Of a DNA stretch of 10,694 nucleotides, positions 1 through 7,500 are shown piece by piece. The position numbers were made by a program, and so were the translations under genes. The notes under the pieces were generated by a model. That model did not search any database, was not told where the DNA came from, and worked only from the letters and a program-made list of their open reading frames with translations. The number at the start of each line of letters is the position of its first letter. The stretch's first letter is position 1. The DNA is from CAZLLV01 sp964560325 (GTDB taxonomy: Bacteria > Acidobacteriota > Thermoanaerobaculia > Multivoradales > DATKCC01): assembly GCA_964560325.1 (NCBI GenBank), contig CAZLLV010000119.1:1-10694 (forward strand). Direction: 5' to 3'.

Positions 1-46
1 CGATGGCGCCGGCGATGAGGCCGTACTTGAGAACGATGCGTCGCAT
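1..46 (-). CDS. Probable DUF4199-family membrane protein, N-terminus only
   Basis: Only the first 15 codons lie in the window; the rest runs off the left edge. The translation is MRRIVLKYGLIAGAI. A strong Shine-Dalgarno AGGAGG (positions 60-55 on this strand) sits 8 bases before the ATG, which makes the start convincing. The opening (M-K/R-R/K-IVLKYGLIAG) resembles what I remember of DUF4199 proteins, small membrane proteins of unknown function whose first transmembrane helix begins this way. The gene starts 49 bases after the stop of the LuxR-type regulator on the same strand, an arrangement I recall for DUF4199 genes in other bacteria. Co-transcription with the regulator is likely. The family call rests on 15 residues and is tentative; that a gene starts here is much surer. 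Confidence 0.6.
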   Translation of the reverse strand, partial: MRRIVLKYGLIAGAI

Positions 47-54
47 GGGTGTTT

Positions 55-60
55 CCTCCT
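55..60 (-). promoter_or_regulatory. Shine-Dalgarno of the truncated DUF4199-like gene
   Basis: AGGAGG on the minus strand, followed by 8 bases (AAACACCC) and then ATG. It is the strongest ribosome binding site in the window and fixes the start of the gene that leaves the left edge. Confidence 0.8.
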
Positions 61-95
61 TTGCGCCGCAAGCTAGCGCCGGCGCCGCCCGCCCG

Positions 96-614
96 TCATC
101 CGACTTTCGTACGAATCTCGCCTTCGCCGGCCGGATTCGTACTTTCGTTCACCCCGCTCACTCCGCCGACTCCCCATGGGATGAGCCCGAGCTCGCGCCC
201 CCGCTGGATCGCCTGCACCCGCCGCCGCGCGCCGAGCTTGTCGAAAAGGCGGTAAGCGTGCGTCTTGACCGTGCTCTCGGTGACGAAGAGCCGGTCGGCG
301 ATCTGGCGGTTGCTCAGCCCTTCGGCGATCAGGCCGAGGATCTCGTGCTCCCGCGGCGTGACGCCGAGCTCCCGGAGCCTCTCCTCGTTTAGCTCGAACT
401 CCTCGACCGGCACCCGGACCTCTTTCACGACCACCACCTCGCGGGCCCGGTGCCAGCGCAGCCCGGCGTAGACGCCGAGGGCGGTGAAGAGCACCGCGAT
501 CAGGCCCCCGTAGATCTCGCCCGGGTAGGCGTGGACGAGGTGGCGGTACTCGAGCAGCTTCAGCAGCGCAATCAGGACGCCGCCGACCAGGGCCCAGAGG
601 AGGATGCGTAGCAA
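96..614 (-). CDS. Membrane-anchored LuxR-type HTH transcriptional regulator
   Basis: This 172-residue protein joins a short membrane anchor to a LuxR/GerE DNA-binding domain. Residues about 4-20 and 34-52 are hydrophobic and read as two transmembrane helices, with LLEYRHLVHAYPGEIYGG between them. A charged linker (about 55-83) leads into a complete LuxR helix-turn-helix, about 85-142: VTPREHEILGLIAEGLSN, then RQIADRLFVTESTVKTH and a closing helix ending in GARRRVQAIQ. There is no receiver domain, so it is not a phosphorylated response regulator; a membrane signal or partner is inferred. The start is TTG, with no good Shine-Dalgarno in front. I prefer it because the remembered relatives also begin a few residues before the first helix. 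It lies 90 bases after the large VWA protein and 49 bases before the DUF4199-like gene, a possible regulator-target pair. The last 20 or so residues look unstructured. Confidence 0.85.
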   Translation of the reverse strand: MLRILLWALVGGVLIALLKLLEYRHLVHAYPGEIYGGLIAVLFTALGVYAGLRWHRAREVVVVKEVRVPVEEFELNEERLRELGVTPREHEILGLIAEGLSNRQIADRLFVTESTVKTHAYRLFDKLGARRRVQAIQRGRELGLIPWGVGGVSGVNESTNPAGEGEIRTKVG

Positions 615-635
615 GGCGGCCGGCAGTCTAGCAGC

Positions 636-675
636 CGGTTCGGGGAGCGGGCCAGGCGGCGCGCTCCCCGAACCG
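636..675 (-). terminator. Perfect 14-bp hairpin, probable terminator of the VWA gene
   Basis: CGGTTCGGGGAGCG (636-649) is the exact reverse complement of CGCTCCCCGAACCG (662-675), around a 12-base loop. It begins 29 bases beyond the TGA of the large leftward gene. No run of U follows on the minus strand, so it is not a textbook intrinsic terminator. It could end transcription weakly, stabilise the 3' end of the message, or act as an attenuator ahead of the LuxR gene, whose TTG is only 21 bases away. Confidence 0.6.
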
Positions 676-704
676 TGCCGTTCACCGGCCCCCGGTATCT
701 CGAA

Positions 705-3700
705 TCAGCGGAAGAGCAGGCCGAGCTGCACGGTCAGCAGCTCACTCTCCCTGTCGTCCGAGATCCGGTGGTAGTCGGTGCCCACCTCGGCGGCGAACGG
801 GCCGGGCAGCGGGATCCGCGCTCCCAGGCCGACGTTGAAGCCCGCGTCCCCGGACCCACTCTTGGGCTCGTACCACCCCGGGCCGGCCTGGAGGTACCAG
901 CGCAGGCCCGTCGCGGTCGGGAAGAGCCACTGCGCGTTCACCGAGGCGTGCCACCAGTGGGGGTGATCGAGACCCGTCGAGCTCTCTTCCGTGAGCTGGA
1001 GGAACCCGACCCGCGCCACCAGGTCGAGCCGGTCGAGCAGCGCGTAGCCGACGTCGAGCTGTGCGTAGACATTGGCGTCGGCGTTCCGGTCGAGATCCCC
1101 CAGCGGGTGCGTCGAGCCGACGTGGAAGCTGAGATGGTACCGCCGCTCGCCTCCGGGGCGGCCGGGAGAGTGGGGATCGGGATCGGCGCCATCGGGAATC
1201 CCGTCGTTGTCCGAGTCCGGATCGAGGTAGTCGACCGTGCCGTCCCCATCGGTGTCCCGCGTCGGATCCCCGTCACCCTCCTGGGAGTCCGGCAGGTCGT
1301 CGCCGTCGGAGTCTTGGTCGAAGGCGTCCGGGAGCCCATCGCCGTCGGTGTCGAGGTTCCCCTCGCGGCCGTCGGGAATGCCGTCGCCGTCGGCGTCCGG
1401 ACCGGGCCGCGGCGGATGGTTCGCCGAATCGACGAAGAAACTGGTCCGCACCTGCCGCACGAAGGGCTCGGGGCGAGGCATCTCGAGGATCTCCTCCACT
1501 GTCGCGCCCTCCCCGGGGTGGTAGCGGGCGTCGTCGGTCACGCGGCACTCGACGACCACCTCGTAGCGCCCGCGCCCGACGAAGCCCGCGAAGCTCCCGG
1601 AGGCTCCCTGGAGGGCGGGGTCGTAGGTCATGGGCACCAGCGTGGACGTCCCGAGGGGATCGATCACCCGGGCCGAGTACTCGACGCCGGTTCCGAGCGG
1701 CCCGCCGAGGAAGGCTCCGGCGCGGATCTCGACCGGCCCCGTGCCGTCGACCACCGAACGCGGGGAGATGCCCGCGTAGCAGTCGGGGCCGGGGTTCTCG
1801 ACGTGACCCAGCAGGTAGGTGAGCTGCGCGTCCGGCGTCTGGGCCGCGAGCGTCAGCCGCCAGTCTCCCGGGGTCGGGTTCGTTACCCGCACGATGCGGT
1901 AGAACTCGTCGGAGATCACGCCCGGCGATGCGTGGGTGATCAGCTCGCCGCCCGGCCCTTCGAGCCGGAACGCCGGGTTCCAGGTCCCGGGCAGCTCGTT
2001 GCGCGTCGACAGGATCAGGTTCAGCCGATCGGCGTCGGTCTCGACCGGGATCACGAACATCTCCTCCTCCGGCAACTGCTGGCGGATGATGCTCGTGCCC
2101 TGCGTCCCCTCCGCAGGGGCGGCGGTGGTGACCGGTACCGGGACGCTGCTCAGCCCGCGCACCGCCGACAGCGTCCGGGGCACGACCGGGACTTCGCCAC
2201 GGAAGCGGGCGTACAGCTCGGCGTACAGTGTAGGCAGCTCGAAGCCCTCGTCGCTGCCCAGGAGCGTGCCGCCGGTCTCGTCGGCGACACGGCTCAGGAA
2301 TTCCGTATCGGCCATGCTGCCGAGAGGGACGGCGTAGATCTGGATGCCGTCGTCGCGCATCGCCTCGGCCACGTCCTGAGGGTCGAGGGTGCCGGTGGTC
2401 TGCTCACCGTCGGTGAGGAGGAAGACGGCCTGCTGTTGGGTCGGATCGGATGCCGCCTCGGCCCCGAGCTGGGTACGTGCCAGCTCGAGTGTGTCTCCGA
2501 TGGCGGTGTTGCCGGCAGCCGTCAGGCCATCGATCCGGTCCTGGAACGACGTGAGGGGGTGGTCCGACGGAGTGGCCGAAGCGTCCAGCTCGATCGGACG
2601 AATGTCGAGCTCCGTCGCCGGGGTGCTCGCGAACGAGATGAACCCGATCTCCACGTCGGAGCCCGCCTGAAGGTCGGCGAACGCCCGTGCCCCGGCCTTC
2701 GCCCAGTCGATCCGTGTCCGCACGTCGCCGAAGTTCGCACGGTCCGCGTTCATGCTGTTCGAGCGGTCGACGATGAGGACGATCTGGTCTGCGCCGGCGA
2801 CCCGCACGTCGAAGCTCACACCGGTTCCGGCATCGGCGCAGCTCCCCGGCTCCGCGTCGGCCGGCAGCCCGCCCGGCACCGCCCAGGTGAGGGAGTAGAA
2901 CGTCGACGCGTTCTGGACCATCCACTCCCAGTCCGAGAGCGGAGTCGTGCCGGCATTGAGTGCACCGACGGTGACCGCCGAGGCCTCCCACCGGTCGGTG
3001 GCGGTGTTCCACTTCCTCTCGCAGGCCGTCGTGCCGGGGCAGGCGCCGAGCTGCGTCAGCCCACCCGCCGTGATCCGGCTACCCCCGAACGGGGCCGCGA
3101 CCGCGCCGGCGGACTCGGCGAGCCGATCGGGCCCCGCGGTGTCGACCACCACGTCCAGCTCCGCGTCCGCGGCGCCGTTGGCGAGGTCGGTGACCGACAG
3201 CGTCGGATCGGTGAACATCGGATCGGACACCGCGGTTCCGTCGACCGTGTCCAGCACACCCGCACCGGTGAACCCGAGGTCGATCGAGCCGAGGATCCGG
3301 AGGTCCCCGTCGGTGCCGCCGGTGAAGAGACCGTCGTCGGCGCCGAAGTGGACGGTCCAGGCGTTCGCGCCCGTGTGCTCGGCGAACATCGAGAGCTCGA
3401 TCGACGAGCCGTCACCGACGCCCGTGAAGACTCCGAGCGAGTCGATCAGCTCCATCTTCCGGACTCCAGCGGCGGACGCGGTGGCGGTGTCGAAGTCGGT
3501 GTCGTCGAAGGCGGCGACCGGAGCGGCGGAGAACAGCGAGCCGCGGAGGTCGAGCCGGTCGCCCGGCCGCGGTGGCGGACAGGTGTTCGGAGGCAGGACC
3601 GAGTCGCCGCGCAGTAGATCGAAGTTCGCGGCGACGCTGAACTCGCTCATCAGCGGCGACAGCGGGCAGGTTTCCCCGGCGTTGCAGTCGGCGTCGCGTA

Positions 3701-4289
3701 GACAGCCCACACCGGTGAAGACACCGCCGCCGGTCCGGCATTGCTGGTAGCCCGACTGCTGCATGATGGTGTGGTTCTGCTCGTCGGTCGAGCCCGGGTC
3801 GAAGGAGCGACCGATGCCGCACGGCCCGCCGAACCGGCGCTGCTCGTCGTACTGATCGCCCAGCCCCAGGACCAGGTGGCCGAGCTCGTGGAGGAGCACG
3901 TCGGCGCGGATCGCGCCGTAGGTCAGGGAGATCCGATTGCCTTCGTTGTGCACCGGCAGACCCGAGGAGCCGGACCGAGAGAGCGCGCCGGGCGGGAAGT
4001 ACCAGACGTCGCCCGCCGGCTCGCTCGCGCCGCCGGCCGACAGCCGCACCTCGTCGATCCGCATCCGTCCCTCGGTGGCGTCGCAGAGCATTCGGCTGAC
4101 ACGGCGGACCTGATCCTGCACCGTGGTGATGTCGTTCGCCGTGGGGACGAAGCGGAAGTGGAAGTTGAGGTCCAGGCCGCCCGCGGCGTCGACGCTGCCG
4201 CCGCCGGCGAAGGCGGCGCCGGGCGAGATCCAGATCCAGAGGAAAGCCAGTACGGCGAGAATCAGGTGACCGCGTCGAACGGTGCTCAT
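705..4289 (-). CDS. Secreted CLCA-like metalloprotease / VWA / TSP3-repeat protein with C-terminal outer-membrane barrel
   Basis: This is a 1194-residue multidomain envelope protein. Residues 1-28 are a Sec signal peptide (cut after AFA). Residues 134-147 read HELGHLVLGLGDQY, matching HExxHxxxGxxDxY of the CLCA metalloprotease domain; H134, H138 and D145 would bind zinc and E135 would be catalytic. A cysteine-containing stretch follows (about 157-237), then a beta-rich region of unknown type (about 250-440). The VWA domain spans about 502-695, with MIDAS residues DRSNS (508-512), T595 and TDGE (626-629). Beta-sandwich segments lie at about 740-830 and 845-920. Calcium-binding thrombospondin type 3 repeats (DTDGDGLPD and variants) fill 964-1038. 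Residues about 1049-1194 alternate into some eight amphipathic strands ending LLFR, like an OmpA-type barrel. The ATG follows AGAGGGGG at a good distance. Protease activity, zinc and calcium binding are inferred from family knowledge. Substrate and role are unknown; adhesion or surface proteolysis is plausible. Confidence 0.85.
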   Translation of the reverse strand: MSTVRRGHLILAVLAFLWIWISPGAAFAGGGSVDAAGGLDLNFHFRFVPTANDITTVQDQVRRVSRMLCDATEGRMRIDEVRLSAGGASEPAGDVWYFPPGALSRSGSSGLPVHNEGNRISLTYGAIRADVLLHELGHLVLGLGDQYDEQRRFGGPCGIGRSFDPGSTDEQNHTIMQQSGYQQCRTGGGVFTGVGCLRDADCNAGETCPLSPLMSEFSVAANFDLLRGDSVLPPNTCPPPRPGDRLDLRGSLFSAAPVAAFDDTDFDTATASAAGVRKMELIDSLGVFTGVGDGSSIELSMFAEHTGANAWTVHFGADDGLFTGGTDGDLRILGSIDLGFTGAGVLDTVDGTAVSDPMFTDPTLSVTDLANGAADAELDVVVDTAGPDRLAESAGAVAAPFGGSRITAGGLTQLGACPGTTACERKWNTATDRWEASAVTVGALNAGTTPLSDWEWMVQNASTFYSLTWAVPGGLPADAEPGSCADAGTGVSFDVRVAGADQIVLIVDRSNSMNADRANFGDVRTRIDWAKAGARAFADLQAGSDVEIGFISFASTPATELDIRPIELDASATPSDHPLTSFQDRIDGLTAAGNTAIGDTLELARTQLGAEAASDPTQQQAVFLLTDGEQTTGTLDPQDVAEAMRDDGIQIYAVPLGSMADTEFLSRVADETGGTLLGSDEGFELPTLYAELYARFRGEVPVVPRTLSAVRGLSSVPVPVTTAAPAEGTQGTSIIRQQLPEEEMFVIPVETDADRLNLILSTRNELPGTWNPAFRLEGPGGELITHASPGVISDEFYRIVRVTNPTPGDWRLTLAAQTPDAQLTYLLGHVENPGPDCYAGISPRSVVDGTGPVEIRAGAFLGGPLGTGVEYSARVIDPLGTSTLVPMTYDPALQGASGSFAGFVGRGRYEVVVECRVTDDARYHPGEGATVEEILEMPRPEPFVRQVRTSFFVDSANHPPRPGPDADGDGIPDGREGNLDTDGDGLPDAFDQDSDGDDLPDSQEGDGDPTRDTDGDGTVDYLDPDSDNDGIPDGADPDPHSPGRPGGERRYHLSFHVGSTHPLGDLDRNADANVYAQLDVGYALLDRLDLVARVGFLQLTEESSTGLDHPHWWHASVNAQWLFPTATGLRWYLQAGPGWYEPKSGSGDAGFNVGLGARIPLPGPFAAEVGTDYHRISDDRESELLTVQLGLLFR
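1176..1400 (-). repeat. Thrombospondin type 3 calcium-binding repeat region (within CDS)
   Basis: This stretch encodes residues 964-1038 of the large secreted protein, with repeated DxDGDGxxD units: DADGDGIPD, DTDGDGLPD, DQDSDGDDLPD, DTDGDGTVD and DPDSDNDGIPD. Each Asp-rich loop is expected to bind calcium and stiffen the chain. In OprF-type porins such repeats follow the barrel and link to a periplasmic domain; here they lie directly before the barrel and join it to the VWA part. Confidence 0.85.
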
Positions 4290-4302
4290 GTCGTCCCCCT
4301 CT

Positions 4303-4322
4303 GCCTCGGCCGAAGGCGAGGC
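4303..4322 (-). promoter_or_regulatory. 5'-leader hairpin before the VWA gene's ribosome binding site
   Basis: GCCTCG (4303-4308) pairs with CGAGGC (4317-4322) around an 8-base loop, just upstream of the AGAGGGGG ribosome binding site. A second small hairpin, GAGGAC-AACG-GTCCTC (4337-4352), lies further up in the same 109-base gap between trkH and this gene. No clear -35/-10 pair was found in the gap. The function of either hairpin is unknown. Confidence 0.3.
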
Positions 4323-4398
4323 GATGTGGTTCGGAGGAGGACAACGGTCCTCTTACCGACTCTCCCTCACTTGCAGAAAAACTGGAGAGGTAGTCCGC

Positions 4399-5853
4399 TC
4401 ACCGCCGCCAGAAGCGGACGGTGACCAGCGCCATGATCGAGTAGACCTCGAGCCGGCCGAGCCACATGAGGAGCGTCATGATCAGCTTCGAAGGCGCCGA
4501 GAAGAAGGCGAAGTTCTCGACCGGGCCGACGGCTTCGAGGCCGGGGCCGATGTTGCCGAGGGTTGCCGCGGCGGCGGTGGCGGCGGTGACCAGGCTCTGG
4601 TCGCCCAGGAAAGTGAGCGCCACCGTGCCCACGCCCCAGCTCGTGAGGTAGAGGATGAAGAAGCCGGCGACGCTCCGGACCACGCCCTCGGGCACCGGCG
4701 TGCGTCCGACCATGACGGAGATGACCGAGCTCGGGCTGAAGATCAGCCGCACCTCGCGCCACGCTGCTTTCAAGCCGATCGCCATCCGCATCACCTTCAT
4801 GGAGCCGGCGGTCGAGCCGGCACAGCCGCCCACGAACATGAGCGCCACGAGCAGCATGCGCGAGGCGTTCGGCCAGGTCTCGAAGTCGGCGGTCGCGTAG
4901 CCGGTCGTGGTCTGGATCGAGACCACCTGGAAGAGCGCGTCGAGGAGCGCCCGGAAGGGGTTCGAGTAGAGGTCGCTCGCGAGGATCGACCCGGTGACGA
5001 CCGCCGTCGCCCCGAGGAGGATCAGCCCGTAGAGCCGCAGCTCCGGGTCGCGCAGGACGCTCTTCCAGCCGGCCCGGTGGCGCAGCCCGAAGTAGAGCGA
5101 GAAGTTGGCACCGGCGAGCACCATGAAGACGATCACGATCAGGTGCACCCAGACCGAGTCGAAGGCGGCGATCGAGTCGGCGCGGGGGGAGAAGCCGCCG
5201 GTCGAGAGGGTGGAGAAGGTGTGGGTCAGCGCGTCGTAGAGGTCGAGTCCGGCGAGCATCAGGAGCACCGCCTCGGCGGCCGAGAGCAGGAGGTAGAGCC
5301 GCCAGAGGACCGACGCCGTGTCCCGGATGTGCGGCATGAGGGCCTCGGCGGTCGGCCCCGGCACCTCGAGCTTGTAGAGGAAGCGCGCGCCCGGGCCGAG
5401 CTCGGGCAGGAGCGCGACGAAGAGGACGATGATCCCCATGCCGCCGAGCCACTGCGTGAAGCAGCGCCAGAAGAGCACGCCCCGCCCGGCGGCCTCGATG
5501 TCGAGGAGCACCGTGGCGCCGGTGGTGGTGAAGCCGGAGGCCGATTCGAAGAGCGCGTCGACCGGGCTCGTCAGCGTGCCGGTCAAGAGGTACGGCACGG
5601 CACCGAAGACCGACGCGAGCATCCAGCCGCCGACCACGATCAGGATCCCTTCCCGCCGGTAGACCTCGCCCGCGCCGCGGCCGGCGAGCATCATCAAGCC
5701 GCCGGCGAGCGCGGTCGCGACGCCCGATCCGAAGAAGGCCGAGGCGTCCGCGCCCTCGCCGTACAGGAGGGCACAGAGCGCCGGCGCGAGCAGCGCCAGG
5801 GCGAGGACGACGAGCAGGCGCCCGAGGATGCGGAGGACCGGCCGCCAGCTCAA
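4399..5853 (-). CDS. trkH: TrkH-family potassium uptake pore protein
   Basis: This 484-residue inner-membrane protein is the ion-conducting subunit of the Trk K+ uptake system, of normal length for TrkH. Four pore loops are visible, each carrying the expected filter glycine: SGFTTTGATV (106-115), STGGFS (217-222), QTTTGYAT (314-321) and LGNIGPGL (432-439). A glycine rather than serine in the first filter favours K+ over Na+. Other TrkH landmarks are GGCAGSTAGSMK (342-353) and LGRLEVYS near the C-terminus (465-472). The start is a TTG that overlaps the trkA stop as TTGA, preceded by GGAG/AGGA-type Shine-Dalgarno bases inside the end of trkA, so translational coupling is likely. With TrkA it forms a gated K+ channel or transporter used in osmotic and pH homeostasis. 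Confidence 0.95.
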   Translation of the reverse strand: MSWRPVLRILGRLLVVLALALLAPALCALLYGEGADASAFFGSGVATALAGGLMMLAGRGAGEVYRREGILIVVGGWMLASVFGAVPYLLTGTLTSPVDALFESASGFTTTGATVLLDIEAAGRGVLFWRCFTQWLGGMGIIVLFVALLPELGPGARFLYKLEVPGPTAEALMPHIRDTASVLWRLYLLLSAAEAVLLMLAGLDLYDALTHTFSTLSTGGFSPRADSIAAFDSVWVHLIVIVFMVLAGANFSLYFGLRHRAGWKSVLRDPELRLYGLILLGATAVVTGSILASDLYSNPFRALLDALFQVVSIQTTTGYATADFETWPNASRMLLVALMFVGGCAGSTAGSMKVMRMAIGLKAAWREVRLIFSPSSVISVMVGRTPVPEGVVRSVAGFFILYLTSWGVGTVALTFLGDQSLVTAATAAAATLGNIGPGLEAVGPVENFAFFSAPSKLIMTLLMWLGRLEVYSIMALVTVRFWRR

Positions 5854-7235
5854 GTCCTGGCTCCGGGGGCCGGCTCACGCGCCGGGTCGCGCCCGGGGAA
5901 GAGGAGCTGCACGGTGCCGAGCTCCTCTTCGCGCACGAAGAGGATCACGAGATCCCCCGCCTCCAGCCGATCGGGCCCACGCGGCACGAAGACCTTGCGC
6001 CCCCGCGCCACCGCGCCCACGATCAGGCCGCGCGGAGGGTTCATTTCGGCGAGCGTCACACCGGCCGCCGGGCTCGCCTCGTAGAGCCGCCGCTCGAGCA
6101 CCTGCGCGGCCCCCCGGCGCAGCGACACGATGTTCACCGAGTAGCCGCTCTCGATGTACTCGCGCACCCGCTCGGAGGCGAGCGCGCGGGGCGAAAAGAC
6201 GTTGCGCAGCCCCAGGCGCTTCCAGAGGTGCGAGGTCTCGCCCCGGTCGACCAGGGCCGCCACCTGCGGCACGCCCAGGTCCTGCGCCAGGAGCGACGCC
6301 ATCAGGTTGCTGTCGTCGTGGCCGGTGAGTGCCACGAAGGTGCTCGCCCGGTCGAGGCGCTCGGCCTTCAAGAGCTGGAGGTCGGTCGCGTCACCGTGGA
6401 GGATCTCGAAGTCGGGGAAGAGGGCGGCGAGCTCCCGCGCCCGCTCGCGGGCGCGCTCGATGATCTTGACCTCGACGTCGAAGCCCTCGAGGGCGCGCGC
6501 CACGGTGGTGCCGGTCGCACCGCCGCCGGCGATCACCACCGTGCCGAGCCGCTCGGGCCGGTCGGTCACCATGCGCTCGAAGCGGCTGATGACCTCGGTC
6601 CGCCCGAGGATCAGCGCGTCGTCGTCCGCTTGGGCCCGGTCGTCGCCGCCCGGGATGATCAGCTCGTCGCCGCGGAAGAAGGCGACCACCAGGCTGTCCT
6701 CCGGCAGCTCCACGTCCTTGAGCGGTCGCAGGGTGAGCGGCGAGCCCCCCTGGAGGTGGATCTTCCGGAGCTGGACCTTGCCCTCGGCGAAGTACTCGAC
6801 CGCCACCGTGTTGTGGCCGCGGATGAGGTTGAGGATGCGGGTCGTGGTGAGGAGCTGGGTCGACATCAGGAGGTCGACGTAGAACGCTTCCTCGTAGATC
6901 TCGCGGCGGGCGAGGAGCTCGCCGGCCGCCGCCACCCGTACCACGGTGCGGCGGGCACCCAGCTTCTTCGCCAGCAGCGACGCCGCCAGGTTCGCCTCGT
7001 CGGAGGAGGAGACGGCGATGAACAGGTCGCACTCGTGCGCCCGCGCCTGCTCGAGCACCGGCACGTGGGCGCCGTTGCCGAGCACGGTGAGCACGTCGAG
7101 CTCCTCGTCCGCCCGCGCAACCCGCACCGGGTCGGCGTCGATCAGGACCACGTCGTGCCCCTCGGCGGAGAGCGTCCGCGCCAGGTGGTAGCCCACCTCG
7201 CCGGCCCCCATGACGACGTATCGTTTCCGTTCCAC
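5850..7235 (-). CDS. trkA: TrkA, regulatory NAD-binding subunit of the Trk potassium uptake system
   Basis: This 461-residue cytoplasmic protein has the tandem arrangement of full-length TrkA: Rossmann RCK-N, RCK-C, then a second N and C pair. The first dinucleotide site is GAGEVG (10-15), with D33 ending the second strand; the second is GGGATG (237-242), with E260 in the matching place. The N1 domain covers about 5-120, C1 about 140-215, N2 about 232-350 and C2 about 370-445. Bound nucleotide is expected to switch the TrkH gate. The GTG start (MERKRYVVMG) follows GAGAGG at 5 bases' spacing; the next ATG would cut into the first Rossmann strand. The stop overlaps the trkH TTG by four bases. 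The C-terminal tail is proline- and arginine-rich. Confidence 0.95.
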   Translation of the reverse strand: MERKRYVVMGAGEVGYHLARTLSAEGHDVVLIDADPVRVARADEELDVLTVLGNGAHVPVLEQARAHECDLFIAVSSSDEANLAASLLAKKLGARRTVVRVAAAGELLARREIYEEAFYVDLLMSTQLLTTTRILNLIRGHNTVAVEYFAEGKVQLRKIHLQGGSPLTLRPLKDVELPEDSLVVAFFRGDELIIPGGDDRAQADDDALILGRTEVISRFERMVTDRPERLGTVVIAGGGATGTTVARALEGFDVEVKIIERARERARELAALFPDFEILHGDATDLQLLKAERLDRASTFVALTGHDDSNLMASLLAQDLGVPQVAALVDRGETSHLWKRLGLRNVFSPRALASERVREYIESGYSVNIVSLRRGAAQVLERRLYEASPAAGVTLAEMNPPRGLIVGAVARGRKVFVPRGPDRLEAGDLVILFVREEELGTVQLLFPGRDPAREPAPGART

Positions 7236-7263
7236 CGTTTCCTCTCGCGCCGTGGCGGGCGGC

Positions 7264-7269
7264 AGTGTA
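7264..7269 (-). promoter_or_regulatory. Candidate -10 element for trkA-trkH
   Basis: TACACT on the minus strand lies 28 bases before the trkA GTG, a sensible distance for a short leader. No good -35 stands 16-18 bases further up, so this is a weak call based on the -10 hexamer and position alone. Confidence 0.3.
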
Positions 7270-7362
7270 CAACGGCGCTCGCGCCCCCATGCGAAATGCC
7301 GGCCGCGGCGGAGCGGTTACACTCCACGGGCCGCACGTCGCACGGCGAGCGGCGCCCGCGCG

Positions 7363-7392
7363 TTGACACCCTCTTCGGCGCTGCCTTAGACT
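7363..7392 (+). promoter_or_regulatory. Sigma-70-type promoter for the tRNA cluster
   Basis: A perfect -35 TTGACA (7363-7368) is followed after 18 bases by TAGACT (7387-7392), four of six matches to the -10 consensus. Transcription would begin near 7399, about a dozen bases before the first tRNA. It is the best promoter in the window, as expected for stable RNA genes. Confidence 0.7.
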
Positions 7393-7410
7393 GGCGCGCG
7401 CGTTATCGGC

Positions 7411-7484
7411 CGGGGCGTAGCGCAGCCTGGTAGCGCATCTGCTTTGGGAGCAGAGGGTCCCCAGTTCAAATCTGGGCGCCCCGA
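7411..7484 (+). tRNA. tRNA-Pro (anticodon UGG)
   Basis: The acceptor arm CGGGGCG pairs with CGCCCCG (7477-7483), with discriminator A. The anticodon stem is TCTGC/GCAGA around loop TTTGGGA, giving anticodon TGG, which reads proline codons. The T arm has CCCAG-TTCAAAT-CTGGG. CCA is not encoded (the next bases are CTC), so the end must be added by the CCA-adding enzyme, unlike the two Arg tRNAs downstream. Confidence 0.95.
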
Positions 7485-7500
7485 CTCACGCGCGACCCGG

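Noticed and set aside
675..3617. A 980-codon open frame on the plus strand opposite the large VWA gene
   Set aside because: It is a mirror of a GC-rich coding strand: Arg-, Val- and Gly-rich, without domains or ribosome binding site. The opposite strand has recognised domains throughout.
4367..5878. A 503-codon minus-strand frame overlapping trkH in another phase
   Set aside because: The translation is an Arg/Pro/Ala-rich string with no recognisable motif, while the TrkH frame has four pore loops.
7318..7323. TACACT on the plus strand as a second tRNA promoter
   Set aside because: No -35 lies at a proper distance, and a near-consensus promoter closer to the tRNAs is present at 7363-7392.
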